A DNA stretch of 64,000 bases from Hyphomicrobiales bacterium (GTDB lineage: Bacteria > Pseudomonadota > Alphaproteobacteria > Rhizobiales > Aestuariivirgaceae). Shown piece by piece: positions 1 through 10,167 of this stretch. Position numbers and translations under genes: made by a program. The stretch lies in the NCBI GenBank assembly GCA_025359045.1, contig JANYHN010000010.1, positions 1 through 64,000 on the forward strand, read 5' to 3'. The stretch's first letter is position 1. Every line of letters begins with the position of its first letter. The notes beneath the pieces are model-generated. The model saw nothing but the letters and a program-made list of their open reading frames with translations, ran no database searches and was not told the DNA's origin.

Positions 1-471
1 AAGCTCGCGCACTTCCATTTCAACGAGGTCCAACAATTCTGGATCGTCAACCATGTCAACCTTGTTCATGAATACAACCAGCGCTGGAACACCAACTTGG
101 CGCGCAAGCAAAATGTGCTCGCGGGTTTGTGGCATTGGGCCGTCAGAAGCTGACACCACAAGAATACCGCCGTCCATTTGGGCAGCACCGGTGATCATGT
201 TCTTTACATAGTCAGCATGGCCTGGGCAATCAACGTGGGCGTAATGGCGGGCCTTGGTTTGATATTCAACGTGAGCAGTATTAATCGTAATACCACGCGC
301 GCGCTCCTCAGGAGCCTTATCAATCATGTCATAAGCCGTGTAAGTTGCCCCACCGCTTTCTGCCAAAATCTTGGTGATCGCCGCAGTCAGTGACGTCTTG
401 CCATGGTCAACGTGGCCAATCGTGCCAATGTTGCAATGTGGCTTGTCGCGGTTGAATTTCTCTTTTGCCAT
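1..471 (-). CDS. tuf: Elongation factor Tu, N-terminal part (runs off the window)
   Basis: GTPase that delivers aminoacyl-tRNA to the ribosome. Only the first 157 codons are present. The minus-strand reading begins [20 protein letters not shown] and carries the G1 loop GHVDHGKTS, the switch II motif DCPGHADY and the G4 motif NKVD, all in the order and spacing of EF-Tu. The start ATG is at 471-469. This frame is missing from the ORF track because it has no stop inside the window. Upstream on the same strand lie tRNA-Gly and tRNA-Tyr, the usual bacterial tRNA-tuf arrangement, so co-transcription with the tRNAs is likely (inference). Confidence 0.97.
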   Translation of the reverse strand, partial: MAKEKFNRDKPHCNIGTIGHVDHGKTSLTAAITKILAESGGATYTAYDMIDKAPEERARGITINTAHVEYQTKARHYAHVDCPGHADYVKNMITGAAQMDGGILVVSASDGPMPQTREHILLARQVGVPALVVFMNKVDMVDDPELLDLVEMEVREL

Positions 472-588
472 GGTGTATTTCCATCCTGTTAAAACAAATC
501 ACGCGCCAGTTGGCGTGATACCAATTCGGGCGCGTCTTTAGAAAAACTATGTAGGGTTGGCAAGGGGTGTTTGCAAGTGCGAGATGGA

Positions 589-615
589 TGGAACGGGTGA
601 AGGGAATCGAACCCT
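589..615 (-). pseudogene. 3' remnant of a tRNA-Gly gene
   Basis: A 27-nt segment matches the last 27 nt (T-arm 3' side, acceptor 3' strand, CCA) of the intact tRNA-Gly at 668-741 with a single difference (A for G at 593). The sequence beyond 616 has no D-arm, anticodon arm or 5' acceptor strand, so it cannot be a functional tRNA. It is followed by a tandem 9-mer, gctgcgagc twice (616-633). It may come from a duplication-deletion event, or be a displaced attachment-site copy of a tRNA 3' end left by an integrative element; the sequence does not decide. Confidence 0.75.
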
Positions 616-667
616 GCTGCGAGCGCTGCGAGCAAAACTAAAATGCGAGGGTTGTGTGCTGGAAAGT

Positions 668-741
668 TGGAGCGGGTGAAGGGAATCGAACCCTCGTATT
701 GAGCTTGGAAGGCTCCTGCTCTACCATTGAGCTACACCCGC
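668..741 (-). tRNA. tRNA-Gly (anticodon TCC)
   Basis: The minus strand folds as a full cloverleaf. Acceptor GCGGGTG pairs with CACCCGC, the anticodon loop is CTTCCAA (anticodon TCC), the T-loop is TTCGATT, and CCA is encoded at the 3' end (tgg at 668-670 on the plus strand). It reads GGA codons, and GGG by wobble. It lies between tRNA-Tyr and tuf on the same strand. Confidence 0.97.
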
Positions 742-771
742 ATTCAAATCACTATAGCACATAAAATGTGA

Positions 772-856
772 TGGTGGGAGAGGTAGGACTCGAACCTACG
801 AAGCCGTAAAGCAGGGGATTTACAGTCCCCCCCTTTGCCACTCGGGACACTCTCCC
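772..856 (-). tRNA. tRNA-Tyr (anticodon GTA)
   Basis: The minus strand forms a class II tRNA with acceptor GGGAGAG/CTCTCCC, anticodon loop CTGTAAA (anticodon GTA), a long variable arm (GCTTTACGGCTTCGTA region), T-loop TTCGAGT and an encoded CCA. The 85-nt length including CCA fits bacterial tRNA-Tyr. It is 30 nt upstream of tRNA-Gly in the same direction. Confidence 0.97.
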
Positions 857-951
857 CCGATATCACAAAACAAAGCTTTCAGTTTGATTTCCCAACCAAA
901 CCAAAAGCGTGGCGCTGTATGCCGCCGAGGTTTGATTAAGTCAAGCGTAAG

Positions 952-1455
952 TCAGCTCATTTTTGAGATAGCTTGCTTAATCGCAACTTGCGCATCTGAA
1001 GGCAGAAACAAACTCGTATCCCCACCCATCTTAGCAATCTGCTTGACCAGCGAAGACGATATCATCCGCGTTGCGGGTGATGCCGCTAAAAACACTGTCT
1101 CAATCTCTGGTGATAACGCACCATTCATTTGCGCCATCTGCACTTCGTAATCAAAATCAGAAGCATCACGTAGGCCACGGATGATCACGCCTGCATGAGC
1201 CTTGTGTGCCGCCTGCACCGTCAAATCCGAAAACGTGACAACGCTCACTTTTAGCCCTGCATGTTCAGCAATCGGTTTCGTTACTTGCTCGATCATCTTA
1301 ACCCGTGTCTCGGCATCCAGCAGCGCTTGTTTGGAGCCATGCAGGCCAACGCCTATCACCAGCTTATCAACAATACGCGCTGCACGCGCAATCACATCGA
1401 GATGGCCATAGGTGATGGGATCAAAAGATCCCGGGTAAAATCCAATTCGCATCAT
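952..1455 (-). CDS. coaD: Phosphopantetheine adenylyltransferase
   Basis: Catalyses the penultimate step of coenzyme A synthesis, 4'-phosphopantetheine plus ATP to dephospho-CoA, in the cytosol. The nucleotidyltransferase motif GSFDPITYGH is at residues 9-18, and the C-terminal region has the family's TRMISSSLVKQ segment. The 167-residue length is normal. The ORF track extends it to 1545, but the first 30 codons are unlike the family. ATG at 1455 starts just before the core and overlaps the stop of the upstream LysE gene as ATGA, indicating translational coupling. The 95 bases between its stop and tRNA-Tyr show no clear terminator. Confidence 0.95.
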   Translation of the reverse strand: MMRIGFYPGSFDPITYGHLDVIARAARIVDKLVIGVGLHGSKQALLDAETRVKMIEQVTKPIAEHAGLKVSVVTFSDLTVQAAHKAHAGVIIRGLRDASDFDYEVQMAQMNGALSPEIETVFLAASPATRMISSSLVKQIAKMGGDTSLFLPSDAQVAIKQAISKMS

Positions 1456-2063
1456 CGCCCTTTCAACACCATCCAAGCCGCACCGCCAACCAGAAAGCTG
1501 CCGCTGAGAATCTCTATTGCCCGAATTCTTTTGCGCGATAGCCAAGCCCCCGCCCTGCCCGCGGCCAATGCGTAAGCTGTGTCACCGATGGCTGCAATTG
1601 CCATGAAGGTTATGCCGAGAACCAAAGTCGTACGCATCACATCAGCCCCAGCCGGAATGAAAGGCGGTATAAGTGCACCAAACAACACCAGCATTTTGGG
1701 GTTCGACATGATCACCACGAAACCCTGCAAGAAGAAACTGCCACGCGGCCTTGCCCTGTCCGTTGCCACCGCCAGATCACCATTCGACATAAAAAGCTTA
1801 TAGGCCAGCCAAATCAAATAAGCTGCACCTGCATAACGCAGCAAAACAAACCAAACACCCATCACTTGAATGGCAGCGCCCAAACCGAGCGCCGCAATTC
1901 CCAGCCAAATCACCACACCCACTTGCGTGCCGAGAACATTCATCAACCCAGCCCGCGTGCCGTGCTTTAAACTGTTGGCGATAATGACAGTCACGGTTGG
2001 CCCAGGCACCAATGCAAGCGCTAATGCCGCTAATACAAATGCAAAATAAGAGTCGGTTGTCAT
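1452..2063 (-). CDS. LysE/RhtB family exporter
   Basis: Predicted inner-membrane exporter of amino acids or their analogues. The 203-residue protein has the family length and the N-terminal signature ALALVPGPTVTVIIANSLKHG, with about six hydrophobic segments and the typical GxxxA-rich helix after residue 40. The substrate cannot be read from sequence; members export lysine, threonine, homoserine lactones and others. Its stop overlaps the coaD start by four bases (ATGA), so the two are probably one transcript, although they have no obvious shared function. Confidence 0.85.
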   Translation of the reverse strand: MTTDSYFAFVLAALALALVPGPTVTVIIANSLKHGTRAGLMNVLGTQVGVVIWLGIAALGLGAAIQVMGVWFVLLRYAGAAYLIWLAYKLFMSNGDLAVATDRARPRGSFFLQGFVVIMSNPKMLVLFGALIPPFIPAGADVMRTTLVLGITFMAIAAIGDTAYALAAGRAGAWLSRKRIRAIEILSGSFLVGGAAWMVLKGR

Positions 2064-2101
2064 GCTTATTACCTTACGCCTGATTTAACAAAACTAGCAA
2101 A

Positions 2102-4264
2102 TCAGCTTTTTGGTTTGGAGCGCGGCTCAAATACCCAAGGCCTGTTACCCTGCTCGCCTTTTGCCGTTTTCACTCCCGCCACGTCGCGATCAATATAAAT
2201 CGCATGCGCACCAAATTTCCAAACATCAAAGCGATCAATCTTTAACTTTGCCTCAGCGCACTTTTCCCGCAACGGAAAATCAGCAACTATAATTTCAGTC
2301 GGCGGGCATTCCCATTCTGCATCCGTTGGTTCGTGCACGTAAGCAACGCTTAGGGATGCCAAATCCGAAAAGCACATGTTTTCCGCGCAGGTCCAACCGG
2401 GCCGTGCCACTGATGCATCCATCGTTTCAACCTGCCCATTGGATTGCAACCATTTCTCAGCAGCAAACTTCCCTTTGCGGGCATCAGCTAAAACATAGTT
2501 CCCAGCAACATCGCGGATCGCAACATTGCTGCCCCGATCTTCAATTAAAATATTGGGTAGCTTAGGAGTCGCGCCAATATAGATGCCAAGCAAGAGCAAA
2601 ATTGCCCCAAGCCATCGAAACGCCCCAAGCACCAAACAAATAATAAGCGCACCTGCCACCATCATTGAAACGCCAAGTAGCGAAGGCTGCGGCACCATAC
2701 CATTTGCATAGGGCCACGCCGCGATACTATCCGAAATCCACATCGTAGCTTGCAAACCAATTTCAACCAATTTGAAAGGCCAATATTCCAAACCAAACGG
2801 CATCAATAAAACACCCAGCATGGCAGCGGGCATCACGATCAAATCTGCAATCGGTAAAGCCAAAGCATTGGAAACCGTGCCGTATGGTGAAAGGCGACCG
2901 AAATGATAGACCGCTGCTATACTGGAAAGACCGCCAGCTACGATGGTCGTCAACACCGATCCCGCAAACAATTTCAAACCATAGGACGCAAACCGAGATA
3001 GACGCGTTGCTTCATGCGCTCTCATATCAACAGGCCTGTTGTTCCAATATTCAAAAAAAGCTACGATGCCAATGACCGCCAAGAACGACATTTGGAAACT
3101 GGCACGCACAGCTTCCTCGGGGTTGAACACAAGAATGATCAATGCTGCCAAGGCAATATTTCGCATCGACACAGCAGGCCGATCAACCAATATCGCGAAA
3201 AACATAACCGCGATCATGATGTAAGATCGCTCAGTGGCAGATCCGGAATCTGCCAGCAGCATATAAATAAATCCTACAATCAACGCCACAACAGCTGACC
3301 ATTTTTTGATTGGATAATGCAAAGCCAGCGCCGGAAACAGAGCGAGAAATGCCCGCATCACCCAGAATACGCCACCCGCCACAAGAGACATATGCAAACC
3401 CGAAATTGAAATGATGTGCGCCAAACCTGAAATCTGCAGGCTGGTATTCATCTCGGCCGGAATGGCAGCGCGTTCGCCCGTCACAATCGAATTTGCAAAC
3501 GCCCCGATGGACCCCGGAATGGCGGCTGTAATCCGAGCCCCCATCACGCTTCGCAGCTTATGAAAAAACCGCCTCTCGACAAATTTCCATGGCACCGGAC
3601 GATCTTCAAAGACCGGAGGCGAAACATTGCTGCCCATCGCACCTATGGATTGAAAATAAAGATCGCGCCCATAATCAAACCCACCAGGCATCACGGGTGT
3701 TGGCAGCGGCGAAAGCCGCGCTGTGAAACGCACATAATCTCCAATCAATGCTGTAGGCGCATCAAAGGTCGATATGCGCGCACGGTTTGGCATTTCATCA
3801 AGAGGAACATTGGTTGCACCGTCCAGCTCAATCACCAGAACGCGCTTATTCCCACCGCGATTATCAGCATCGGCGATAAACCCTGAAATCTCCGATGAAC
3901 TCACAGTGGCTCGCAGAAGCGGTGTGGCAACAATTTCTTGGCGCGCCTTACTCAACGCAAAGCCAAGCAAGATCAGGCCAATCAAAATCGCAATTGAGTA
4001 ATGCCTGCCAAGCCAAAACAAAACTGCAATCGGAATAGCTAATCCAGCAATCGCAATCAGGCTGGGCTCATCCGGCAAATTAAAATAAGTCCAAATGCCA
4101 ATGCCCAAAAACACCGGCGCCCAGATCACCAACCGACCAGATTGCAAAGCATAAGCCGCGCGCAAATAATTAATTGCCCGCTCAAACAACGTGACTGCAT
4201 CAAAAGGAAACACTGCCCCTTTGAAGCCCCGCCCGCCTATGCTATCTGGCTGCAAAGTGGCCAT
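2102..4264 (-). CDS. comEC: ComEC/Rec2 family DNA-uptake channel protein
   Basis: Inner-membrane protein expected to pass single-stranded DNA into the cytoplasm during natural transformation. The 720-residue protein has N-terminal hydrophobic helices, a DUF4131-like soluble domain around residues 110-220, and the competence domain marked by HIISISGLHMSLVAGG followed by many membrane helices. The C-terminal metallo-beta-lactamase domain of long ComEC proteins is missing; only about 110 poorly conserved residues follow the last helix. Alphaproteobacterial homologues are commonly like this, so it is not evidence of truncation. ATG at 4264 follows a GGGGAGGG ribosome-binding site. It is divergent from gltX, with about 40 bases between the starts. 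Confidence 0.9.
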   Translation of the reverse strand: MATLQPDSIGGRGFKGAVFPFDAVTLFERAINYLRAAYALQSGRLVIWAPVFLGIGIWTYFNLPDEPSLIAIAGLAIPIAVLFWLGRHYSIAILIGLILLGFALSKARQEIVATPLLRATVSSSEISGFIADADNRGGNKRVLVIELDGATNVPLDEMPNRARISTFDAPTALIGDYVRFTARLSPLPTPVMPGGFDYGRDLYFQSIGAMGSNVSPPVFEDRPVPWKFVERRFFHKLRSVMGARITAAIPGSIGAFANSIVTGERAAIPAEMNTSLQISGLAHIISISGLHMSLVAGGVFWVMRAFLALFPALALHYPIKKWSAVVALIVGFIYMLLADSGSATERSYIMIAVMFFAILVDRPAVSMRNIALAALIILVFNPEEAVRASFQMSFLAVIGIVAFFEYWNNRPVDMRAHEATRLSRFASYGLKLFAGSVLTTIVAGGLSSIAAVYHFGRLSPYGTVSNALALPIADLIVMPAAMLGVLLMPFGLEYWPFKLVEIGLQATMWISDSIAAWPYANGMVPQPSLLGVSMMVAGALIICLVLGAFRWLGAILLLLGIYIGATPKLPNILIEDRGSNVAIRDVAGNYVLADARKGKFAAEKWLQSNGQVETMDASVARPGWTCAENMCFSDLASLSVAYVHEPTDAEWECPPTEIIVADFPLREKCAEAKLKIDRFDVWKFGAHAIYIDRDVAGVKTAKGEQGNRPWVFEPRSKPKS

Positions 4265-4306
4265 GCCACCCTCCCCTAAAATCAGCTAATCACATAAAAG
4301 GCCTTC

Positions 4307-5725
4307 ATGTCATCTCCCGTCACGCGCTTTGCCCCCTCGCCCACAGGCTTTCTCCATATTGGAGGCGCACGCACAGCACTTTTCAACTGGGCTTACGCCA
4401 AGGGCAATGGCGGAAAAATGTTGCTGCGTATCGAAGATACGGACCGGGAGCGCTATACTGAAGGCGCAGTAGCTGCCATTCTCAACGGCCTCACATGGCT
4501 GGGCCTGAACTGGGATGGTGAAGCCGTTTCGCAATATAGCCGCATGCAGCGCCACGCCGAAGTGGCCCATGAACTGCTGGCAAAAGGCCATGCCTATTAT
4601 TGCTATTGCAGCCCTGAAGAATTAACCGCAATGCGTGAAAAAGCCGAGGCCGAAAAGCGCCCCATTCGTTATGATGGCACATGGCGCAACCGGCCTGCCT
4701 CTGATGCACCGGTTGGCATAAAGCCCGTGATCCGTTTCAAATCACCACAACAGGGCGAAACTGTTATCAACGATCAAGCCCAAGGCCGCGTCGTGATCCC
4801 CAACAAGGATTTGGATGATCTGATTATTTTAAGATCTGACGGGAACCCAACTTATAACTTGTCAGTTGTGGTGGATGATCACGACATGGGCGTTACCCAC
4901 ATTATTCGCGGCGTCGACCACCTCACCAATGCTGCCCGCCAAACGCAAATATATTTGGCTATGGGTTGGACTGTGCCGAGCATGACACATGTGCCATTGA
5001 TCCATGGCCCCGATGGCGCAAAATTATCGAAGCGCCACGGTGCATTGGGTGTCGAAGCATATCGCGCAATGGGTTATCTGCCCGCCGCTTTACGCAATTA
5101 TCTCGCACGCTTGGGCTGGAGCCATGGTGACGACGAGATTTTCTCCACCGAAGAATTGGTCAGATGGTTTGACCTTGATGGTATCGGTAAATCAGCCTCG
5201 CGTTTCGATTTCGCAAAACTCGAGAATTTGAATGGTCACTATATCCGTCACACGCCTGATGCAGAATTGCTGGAACTGTTCCTCCAATTTCTGCCTTATG
5301 TTGAAAACGGTCCTGCCATGCTCGCCAAGATCGATGACGCGATGAAAACCAAACTGCTGATGGCCATGCCCGGCCTTAAAGATCGCGCCAAGACTTTGGT
5401 CGAACTTATGAACAGCATGGGTTATCTCTTATCGGTGCGACCATTGGCGATGGACGACAAAGCCAAAACCATTCTCAACGATGAAGGAAAAGCTGCTGCC
5501 AATACCCTGATGGAGCTTTTAACGCCAATCACGGATTGGACTGCTCACACATTGGAGACCGTAGTTAAGGCGCATGCTGAAGCGGCGGGAATCAAGCTGG
5601 GTAAGCTCGCCCAGCCCTTACGCGCGGCATTGACAGGCACAAGCACCTCGCCACCAATCTTTGACGTGCTAGAAGTGTTAGGCCGTAACGAAAGTCTGGC
5701 ACGTTTAGGTGATCAGGCCAATTAG
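4307..5725 (+). CDS. gltX: Glutamyl-tRNA synthetase
   Basis: Class I aminoacyl-tRNA synthetase that charges tRNA-Glu (and possibly tRNA-Gln where GatCAB is used). The HIGH-type motif is in [12 protein letters not shown] (residues 9-20) and the KMSKS-type motif is KLSKRHG, both in the expected order. The C-terminal anticodon-binding helices end in a typical LARLGDQ segment. The 472-residue length is normal. The gltX-gltA order and the divergent comEC are conserved in Hyphomicrobiales. Confidence 0.97.
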   Translation: MSSPVTRFAPSPTGFLHIGGARTALFNWAYAKGNGGKMLLRIEDTDRERYTEGAVAAILNGLTWLGLNWDGEAVSQYSRMQRHAEVAHELLAKGHAYYCYCSPEELTAMREKAEAEKRPIRYDGTWRNRPASDAPVGIKPVIRFKSPQQGETVINDQAQGRVVIPNKDLDDLIILRSDGNPTYNLSVVVDDHDMGVTHIIRGVDHLTNAARQTQIYLAMGWTVPSMTHVPLIHGPDGAKLSKRHGALGVEAYRAMGYLPAALRNYLARLGWSHGDDEIFSTEELVRWFDLDGIGKSASRFDFAKLENLNGHYIRHTPDAELLELFLQFLPYVENGPAMLAKIDDAMKTKLLMAMPGLKDRAKTLVELMNSMGYLLSVRPLAMDDKAKTILNDEGKAAANTLMELLTPITDWTAHTLETVVKAHAEAAGIKLGKLAQPLRAALTGTSTSPPIFDVLEVLGRNESLARLGDQAN

Positions 5726-5793
5726 TGCAGCATCATTGACCTTTTTGCTGCGCTGCAATAGACTTGAGTGATAAGTATGGGAGAAGCCAGATT

Positions 5794-7092
5794 ATGACCG
5801 ACGCTACCAAAACGGCACAGATTACCATCGGTGGCAAAACCCAAGACTTGCCTATCATGAAAGGCACGATCGGGCCAGAGGTCGTCGACATCGCAAAGCT
5901 CTATGGCGAATCAAAAGTCTTCACGTTTGATCCGGGCTTCAACTCTACAGCGTCTTGTAAATCCGCAATAACCTACATTGATGGCGATCAAGGCATTCTG
6001 CTCTATCGAGGTTACCCCATTGAGCAATTGGCAACTGAGGGTGACTTCCTTGAAAGTTGCTATTTGCTCTATTATGGCGAATTGCCAACCCCAGTTCAGC
6101 GCAAAAAATTTGTGCATGACATTACGCATCACACCATGATTCATGAACAGATGGTTCTGTTCTTCCGTGGCTTCCGCCGCGACGCACATCCAATGGCCGT
6201 TATGGTGGCAATGGTCGGCGCTCTGTCTGCTTTCTATCACGACTCAACCGACATTAGTGATCCGCGCCAGCGCGAAATCGCCTCGCACCGCATGATTGCC
6301 AAGCTGCCAACTATTGCTGCGATGACCTATAAATACCACATCGGTCAGCCCTTCGTTTATCCACAAAACCACTTGTCCTATGCCGAAAATTTCTTGCATA
6401 TGTGCTTTGCCGTTCCTTGCGAAGAATACAAAGTAAACCCCATTCTCGCTAAAGCCATGGACCGTATTTTTACGCTGCATGCTGATCACGAACAAAACGC
6501 CTCAACTTCCACTGTGCGCCTTGCTGGTTCCTCAGGTGCTAATCCCTTCGCATGCATCGCAGCTGGCATTGCGTGCTTATGGGGGCCCGCTCATGGCGGT
6601 GCCAACGAAGCTGCATTGAAGATGCTCGAAGAAATTGGCACAGTCGATAAAATTCCGGCTTTCATCGAAAAAGTGAAAGACAAGTCTTCAAACGTGCGTC
6701 TCATGGGGTTTGGCCACCGCGTTTATAAAAATTATGATCCCCGTGCAAAAATCCTTCAGGCCTCAGCCCATGAAGTCTTTGAAGCACTGGGCAAACAGGA
6801 TGATCCATTGCTTGATGTAGCGCGTGAATTGGAACGCATTGCACTGAGCGACCCATACTTTATTGACCGCAAACTTTATCCAAACGTTGATTTCTATTCC
6901 GGCATTATTCTGCGCGCACTCGGCTTCCCGACCAGCATGTTCACTGTGTTGTTCGCATTGGCCCGCACTGTCGGTTGGATTTCGCAGTGGAAAGAAATGA
7001 TCGAAGATCCGTCCCAGCGTATCGGCAGGCCGCGTCAGCTTTATATAGGGCCGACCCAGCGCGATTATGTGCCAATTGGGAAGCGCAGCTAA
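5794..7092 (+). CDS. gltA: Citrate synthase
   Basis: Condenses oxaloacetate with acetyl-CoA, the entry step of the TCA cycle. The protein shows the type II (hexameric, NADH-sensitive class) architecture: an N-terminal beta domain, then [19 protein letters not shown], then the active-site region [15 protein letters not shown]. The track starts at a TTG at 5764; ATG at 5794 gives [14 protein letters not shown], the usual family start, with GGGAGAAG as ribosome-binding site, for 433 residues. It faces fabZ convergently. In related genomes its convergent neighbour is lpxB rather than fabZ (see findings). Confidence 0.97.
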   Translation: MTDATKTAQITIGGKTQDLPIMKGTIGPEVVDIAKLYGESKVFTFDPGFNSTASCKSAITYIDGDQGILLYRGYPIEQLATEGDFLESCYLLYYGELPTPVQRKKFVHDITHHTMIHEQMVLFFRGFRRDAHPMAVMVAMVGALSAFYHDSTDISDPRQREIASHRMIAKLPTIAAMTYKYHIGQPFVYPQNHLSYAENFLHMCFAVPCEEYKVNPILAKAMDRIFTLHADHEQNASTSTVRLAGSSGANPFACIAAGIACLWGPAHGGANEAALKMLEEIGTVDKIPAFIEKVKDKSSNVRLMGFGHRVYKNYDPRAKILQASAHEVFEALGKQDDPLLDVARELERIALSDPYFIDRKLYPNVDFYSGIILRALGFPTSMFTVLFALARTVGWISQWKEMIEDPSQRIGRPRQLYIGPTQRDYVPIGKRS

Positions 7093-7152
7093 TGCGCAGC
7101 GCGGGTAAGCCGCGCAAGCCACTTGATAATGCGCAGCGCGGGTAAGCCGCGC
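7091..7152. repeat. Two direct copies of a 25-nt hairpin repeat, likely bidirectional terminator
   Basis: The 25-mer beginning aatgcgcagcgcggg occurs at 7091-7115 and again at 7128-7152, period 37. Each copy holds an inverted repeat: gcgcgg with ccgcgc around loop gtaag, and 7 bp (agcgcgg/ccgcgct) in the second. The pair fills the gap between the convergent gltA and fabZ genes. A transcription-terminating or mRNA-protecting role is inferred from position; there is no long T run. The first copy overlaps the gltA stop codon. Confidence 0.6.
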
Positions 7153-7165
7153 TAGCAATCTAGAA

Positions 7166-7642
7166 TCAAACAACTTTAGCTTCGTCGATTAACATTGCAC
7201 CGATCTCAGCTTCGGCCACCTTCTTGCCCTCAACATGCGCTTCGGCCCAATATTTCCAAACGGGTGCGCGCTTTTGTAAAAGCTTGACGTGAAAATAAAC
7301 TGTATCGCCCGGAACCACGGGCTTTCGGAACCGCGCTTTATCGATGGACATAAAGAACACTAGCTTACCAGCATCTTCGCTGTGATGTTCGAGCACGATG
7401 GCCCCTGCCGTCTGCGCCATGGCTTCAATTAACAACACACCTGGCATCACCGGACGGCCTGGAAAATGCCCCTGAAAAAACGGCTCATTGATCGTGACGT
7501 TTTTAAGCGCAACACCGGATTCTTCGCCATTGAGTTCAATAATTTTGTCGATCAACAAAAACGGATAGCGATGCGGCAGCAGCTTCATGATCCGCACAAT
7601 ATCAACGGTTTTCTTAGGCGCAGTGTCGATTGCTTCGGTCAT
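7166..7642 (-). CDS. fabZ: (3R)-hydroxymyristoyl/hydroxyacyl-ACP dehydratase
   Basis: Dehydrates 3-hydroxyacyl-ACP in type II fatty-acid synthesis. It is a single hot-dog domain with the substrate-pocket motif [14 protein letters not shown], the catalytic His in [11 protein letters not shown] and the Glu in [10 protein letters not shown]. The track begins at 7690; ATG at 7642 ([11 protein letters not shown]) gives 158 residues and follows GAGGAAG, a good ribosome-binding site. In other alphaproteobacteria fabZ is flanked by lpxD and lpxA. Here its neighbours are bamA, 71 bases upstream, and gltA, and no lpx gene is present. Confidence 0.96.
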   Translation of the reverse strand: MTEAIDTAPKKTVDIVRIMKLLPHRYPFLLIDKIIELNGEESGVALKNVTINEPFFQGHFPGRPVMPGVLLIEAMAQTAGAIVLEHHSEDAGKLVFFMSIDKARFRKPVVPGDTVYFHVKLLQKRAPVWKYWAEAHVEGKKVAEAEIGAMLIDEAKVV

Positions 7643-7713
7643 AATCTTCCTCAAAAAAGTGGCGGCTGAAACATCAACCGCCACCAACATAATAGCTTGT
7701 GAATTGAAAACGT

Positions 7714-10065
7714 CTAGAAGCGCGTTCCAATTGAGAAGTTAAAGTATTTCAGATCGTCTGAATCTTGCTTGAGGATTGGATAAGAATATTCAAACTTCAA
7801 AGGACCAAACGGCGAATTCCAAACAATGCCAGCGCCAATGGATGCACGGAACGCAGCGGAGTCAGAAACTGAACAATTCGCCAGTGAAGAGCCACCGACG
7901 CAGGGTGCGGTACCCTTTGCAACACTTTGTTCCGAGGTATTAAACGCCGTGCCGAAGTCAGAATAGATTTCGCCTGAAATACCAAACGCTTCTGGTAGTC
8001 CGAGCGGGAACTGCGCTTCAATCGTGCCAATTGCGTAATCTTGAGCGCCAATGGAATCATAGAGCCCATCATTACCAAGTTGCTTTGGCCCAACACCCGA
8101 ATTCGAGAAACCACGAAACGAGTCACCACCCTTAAAAAACTTATCTTGCAACGGCACATTATTACCACCGATGCCCTGAATGTGGCCCGCATTGCCTTCC
8201 AACTTCACAACAACTTGATCATCGAACAAAGGAATAAAGTAGAAGGCATGAAGTTCAGTTTTAGAATAGTATGTATTTCCACCTAACCCAGCCAACTCTT
8301 CAACAATCTGCCCGCGGAAACCAGATGTTGGATTATTCGGATTATCCAAATCATCGTAGGTGTAGGATGCCGAAACAGCTGATTTCCAACTTTCGCCATT
8401 CTGCGCCAACACAGCAGGCGACGATGTCAAAGCATCAATCCCATACACACTGCGATAAGCCAGGTAATACTTGAAGTTCACACTCGAAAACTCATCAAGC
8501 TCAAAGCCTGTGCGCAAAGCACCGCCAACAACCCGGCTCGAATATGAAGATGCGGTCTGATTGTCAGTCTGAGTCGCAAACACATCGAAGCCCGCAGAAA
8601 TCGGTGAGCCCAAGAAATACGGATCTGTGTAGCTAAAATCAACCTGCTGCTTCACAAAGCTCAAGGTAGTGTTCAGCTTGGCTTGTAAGCCACGCCCAAA
8701 CAAATTGCGCTCCGCCACCGAAACCGAGCCAACGACGGCTTCAACTGAAGAATAACCAATAGAGAATGTTAGAGATCCAGTCGATTTCTCCTCAACTTCC
8801 ACAATCAAATTGATCTTATCGGGTGCACTGCCCTGCTGTTCTTTAAATTCGATCTTGCTGAAGAAATCCAGCGCCGTCAGACGGCGGCGGGCGCGTTCGA
8901 TCAAAGTGCGGTTAAAAGCATCGCCTTCAAAAAGCCGAAGCTCGCGGCGGATAACTTCATCGCGCGTGCGCGTATTGCCGACGATATCAATGCGTTCGAC
9001 ATATGCACGGTTACCTTCGCTTAGCTGGTACGTAATATTAACAGTGTTGCCTGTCGAATTGCGATCAACCTTTGGCTCAACCTTGGCAAACACAAAGCCT
9101 TGATTGCCAGCTTCAATCGTCAAGTTCTCAACCGTCTTATCAACTTTAGAGGCATTGTAGGTATCACCAACGCCAGTTTTCACAACTCTGGTCAACCCAT
9201 TTGGATCAAGGTTAGCTTTACCCACATCAACTGCAACATCAGCCACTGTGTAACGCGGGCCTTCTTCGACCGCAAAATTGATTTCAAAAGCAGTGCCATC
9301 CGGCACTAAATGCGCATCGGCGGATAAAATTTGAATGTCAGCAAAGCCGTTCTTCAAATAATAACGACGCAACAATTCCTTGTCATACTCGAGACGGTCA
9401 GCGTCATAGGTATTATTCTTCAGGAACGGGTTCCACCAGCTGGTTTGCTTTGTAACCAAAACACCTTGCAAAGTATCAGCACTGAATGATTTGTTACCTG
9501 TGAATGTGATATTCTTGACTTCAGTCTTGCCATTTTCCGAGATCACAAAGGCAATGTTCACACGGTTTTCAGGTTGGCGAATAAGCTGAGGATCAACCTT
9601 AACGTTGTAAAACCCTTTGGCTTGATACAGAGCCAACACCCGGCGCGTGTCACTTTGAATGCGCGCCTTCGTAAAAATCATGCTCTCTTTGACTTCAACT
9701 TCTTTCTGTAAAGTCTCATCATCAATTTCGCTATTGCCTTCAAAATTTACGACATTGATCAAAGGATTTTCTGAAATGCGAATAACGATTGTTGCGCCAC
9801 GACGCACAATGTTCACATCGGCAAACAGACCAGTTTGAAAAAGCGCTTTAATGGATTCGTCGATTTTGGCAGCGGTAGCAGTCTGTGGCGAACTGAACTG
9901 TAAATATGAAAGCACAGTCTCGCGGTCAACGCGTTGGCCACCTTCAATCACGATTCCTGAATCTGCGGCATGACCCGCAGTTGCAACAAAACCCGGCAGC
10001 CCCATGGGCGCAACCATTGAGAACACAAACACGAGGAGACCAATCAGGCCATAATTCTTACGCAT
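7714..10065 (-). CDS. bamA: Outer membrane protein assembly factor BamA
   Basis: Central Omp85 component of the BAM complex, which folds beta-barrel proteins into the outer membrane. A signal peptide (about residues 1-34, ending near ATAGHAAD) is followed by a POTRA region to about residue 430 and a C-terminal 16-strand barrel. The barrel has the conserved GFRGF-type lid-lock segment (SFRGFSNSG) and ends in FSIGTRF with a terminal aromatic residue. ATG at 10065 is preferred over the upstream TTG at 10068. The 783-residue length is normal. Its presence shows that the organism has an outer membrane. Confidence 0.97.
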   Translation of the reverse strand: MRKNYGLIGLLVFVFSMVAPMGLPGFVATAGHAADSGIVIEGGQRVDRETVLSYLQFSSPQTATAAKIDESIKALFQTGLFADVNIVRRGATIVIRISENPLINVVNFEGNSEIDDETLQKEVEVKESMIFTKARIQSDTRRVLALYQAKGFYNVKVDPQLIRQPENRVNIAFVISENGKTEVKNITFTGNKSFSADTLQGVLVTKQTSWWNPFLKNNTYDADRLEYDKELLRRYYLKNGFADIQILSADAHLVPDGTAFEINFAVEEGPRYTVADVAVDVGKANLDPNGLTRVVKTGVGDTYNASKVDKTVENLTIEAGNQGFVFAKVEPKVDRNSTGNTVNITYQLSEGNRAYVERIDIVGNTRTRDEVIRRELRLFEGDAFNRTLIERARRRLTALDFFSKIEFKEQQGSAPDKINLIVEVEEKSTGSLTFSIGYSSVEAVVGSVSVAERNLFGRGLQAKLNTTLSFVKQQVDFSYTDPYFLGSPISAGFDVFATQTDNQTASSYSSRVVGGALRTGFELDEFSSVNFKYYLAYRSVYGIDALTSSPAVLAQNGESWKSAVSASYTYDDLDNPNNPTSGFRGQIVEELAGLGGNTYYSKTELHAFYFIPLFDDQVVVKLEGNAGHIQGIGGNNVPLQDKFFKGGDSFRGFSNSGVGPKQLGNDGLYDSIGAQDYAIGTIEAQFPLGLPEAFGISGEIYSDFGTAFNTSEQSVAKGTAPCVGGSSLANCSVSDSAAFRASIGAGIVWNSPFGPLKFEYSYPILKQDSDDLKYFNFSIGTRF

Positions 10066-10167
10066 CAAATCGCCAATTCCAAACTTAACTCGCCGTCCTC
10101 AGAGTGCTTCGCCGCGTGTCGTTTTAACCATTTTCATCTGCAATGCAAATGAAACCTACAATCAATT

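Noticed and set aside
884-1575. Plus-strand ORFs opposite coaD
   Set aside because: Antisense shadows of coaD, whose motifs are complete.
2102-2600. ComEC thought truncated because the metallo-beta-lactamase domain is missing
   Set aside because: Alphaproteobacterial ComEC proteins commonly end this way and the frame is intact.
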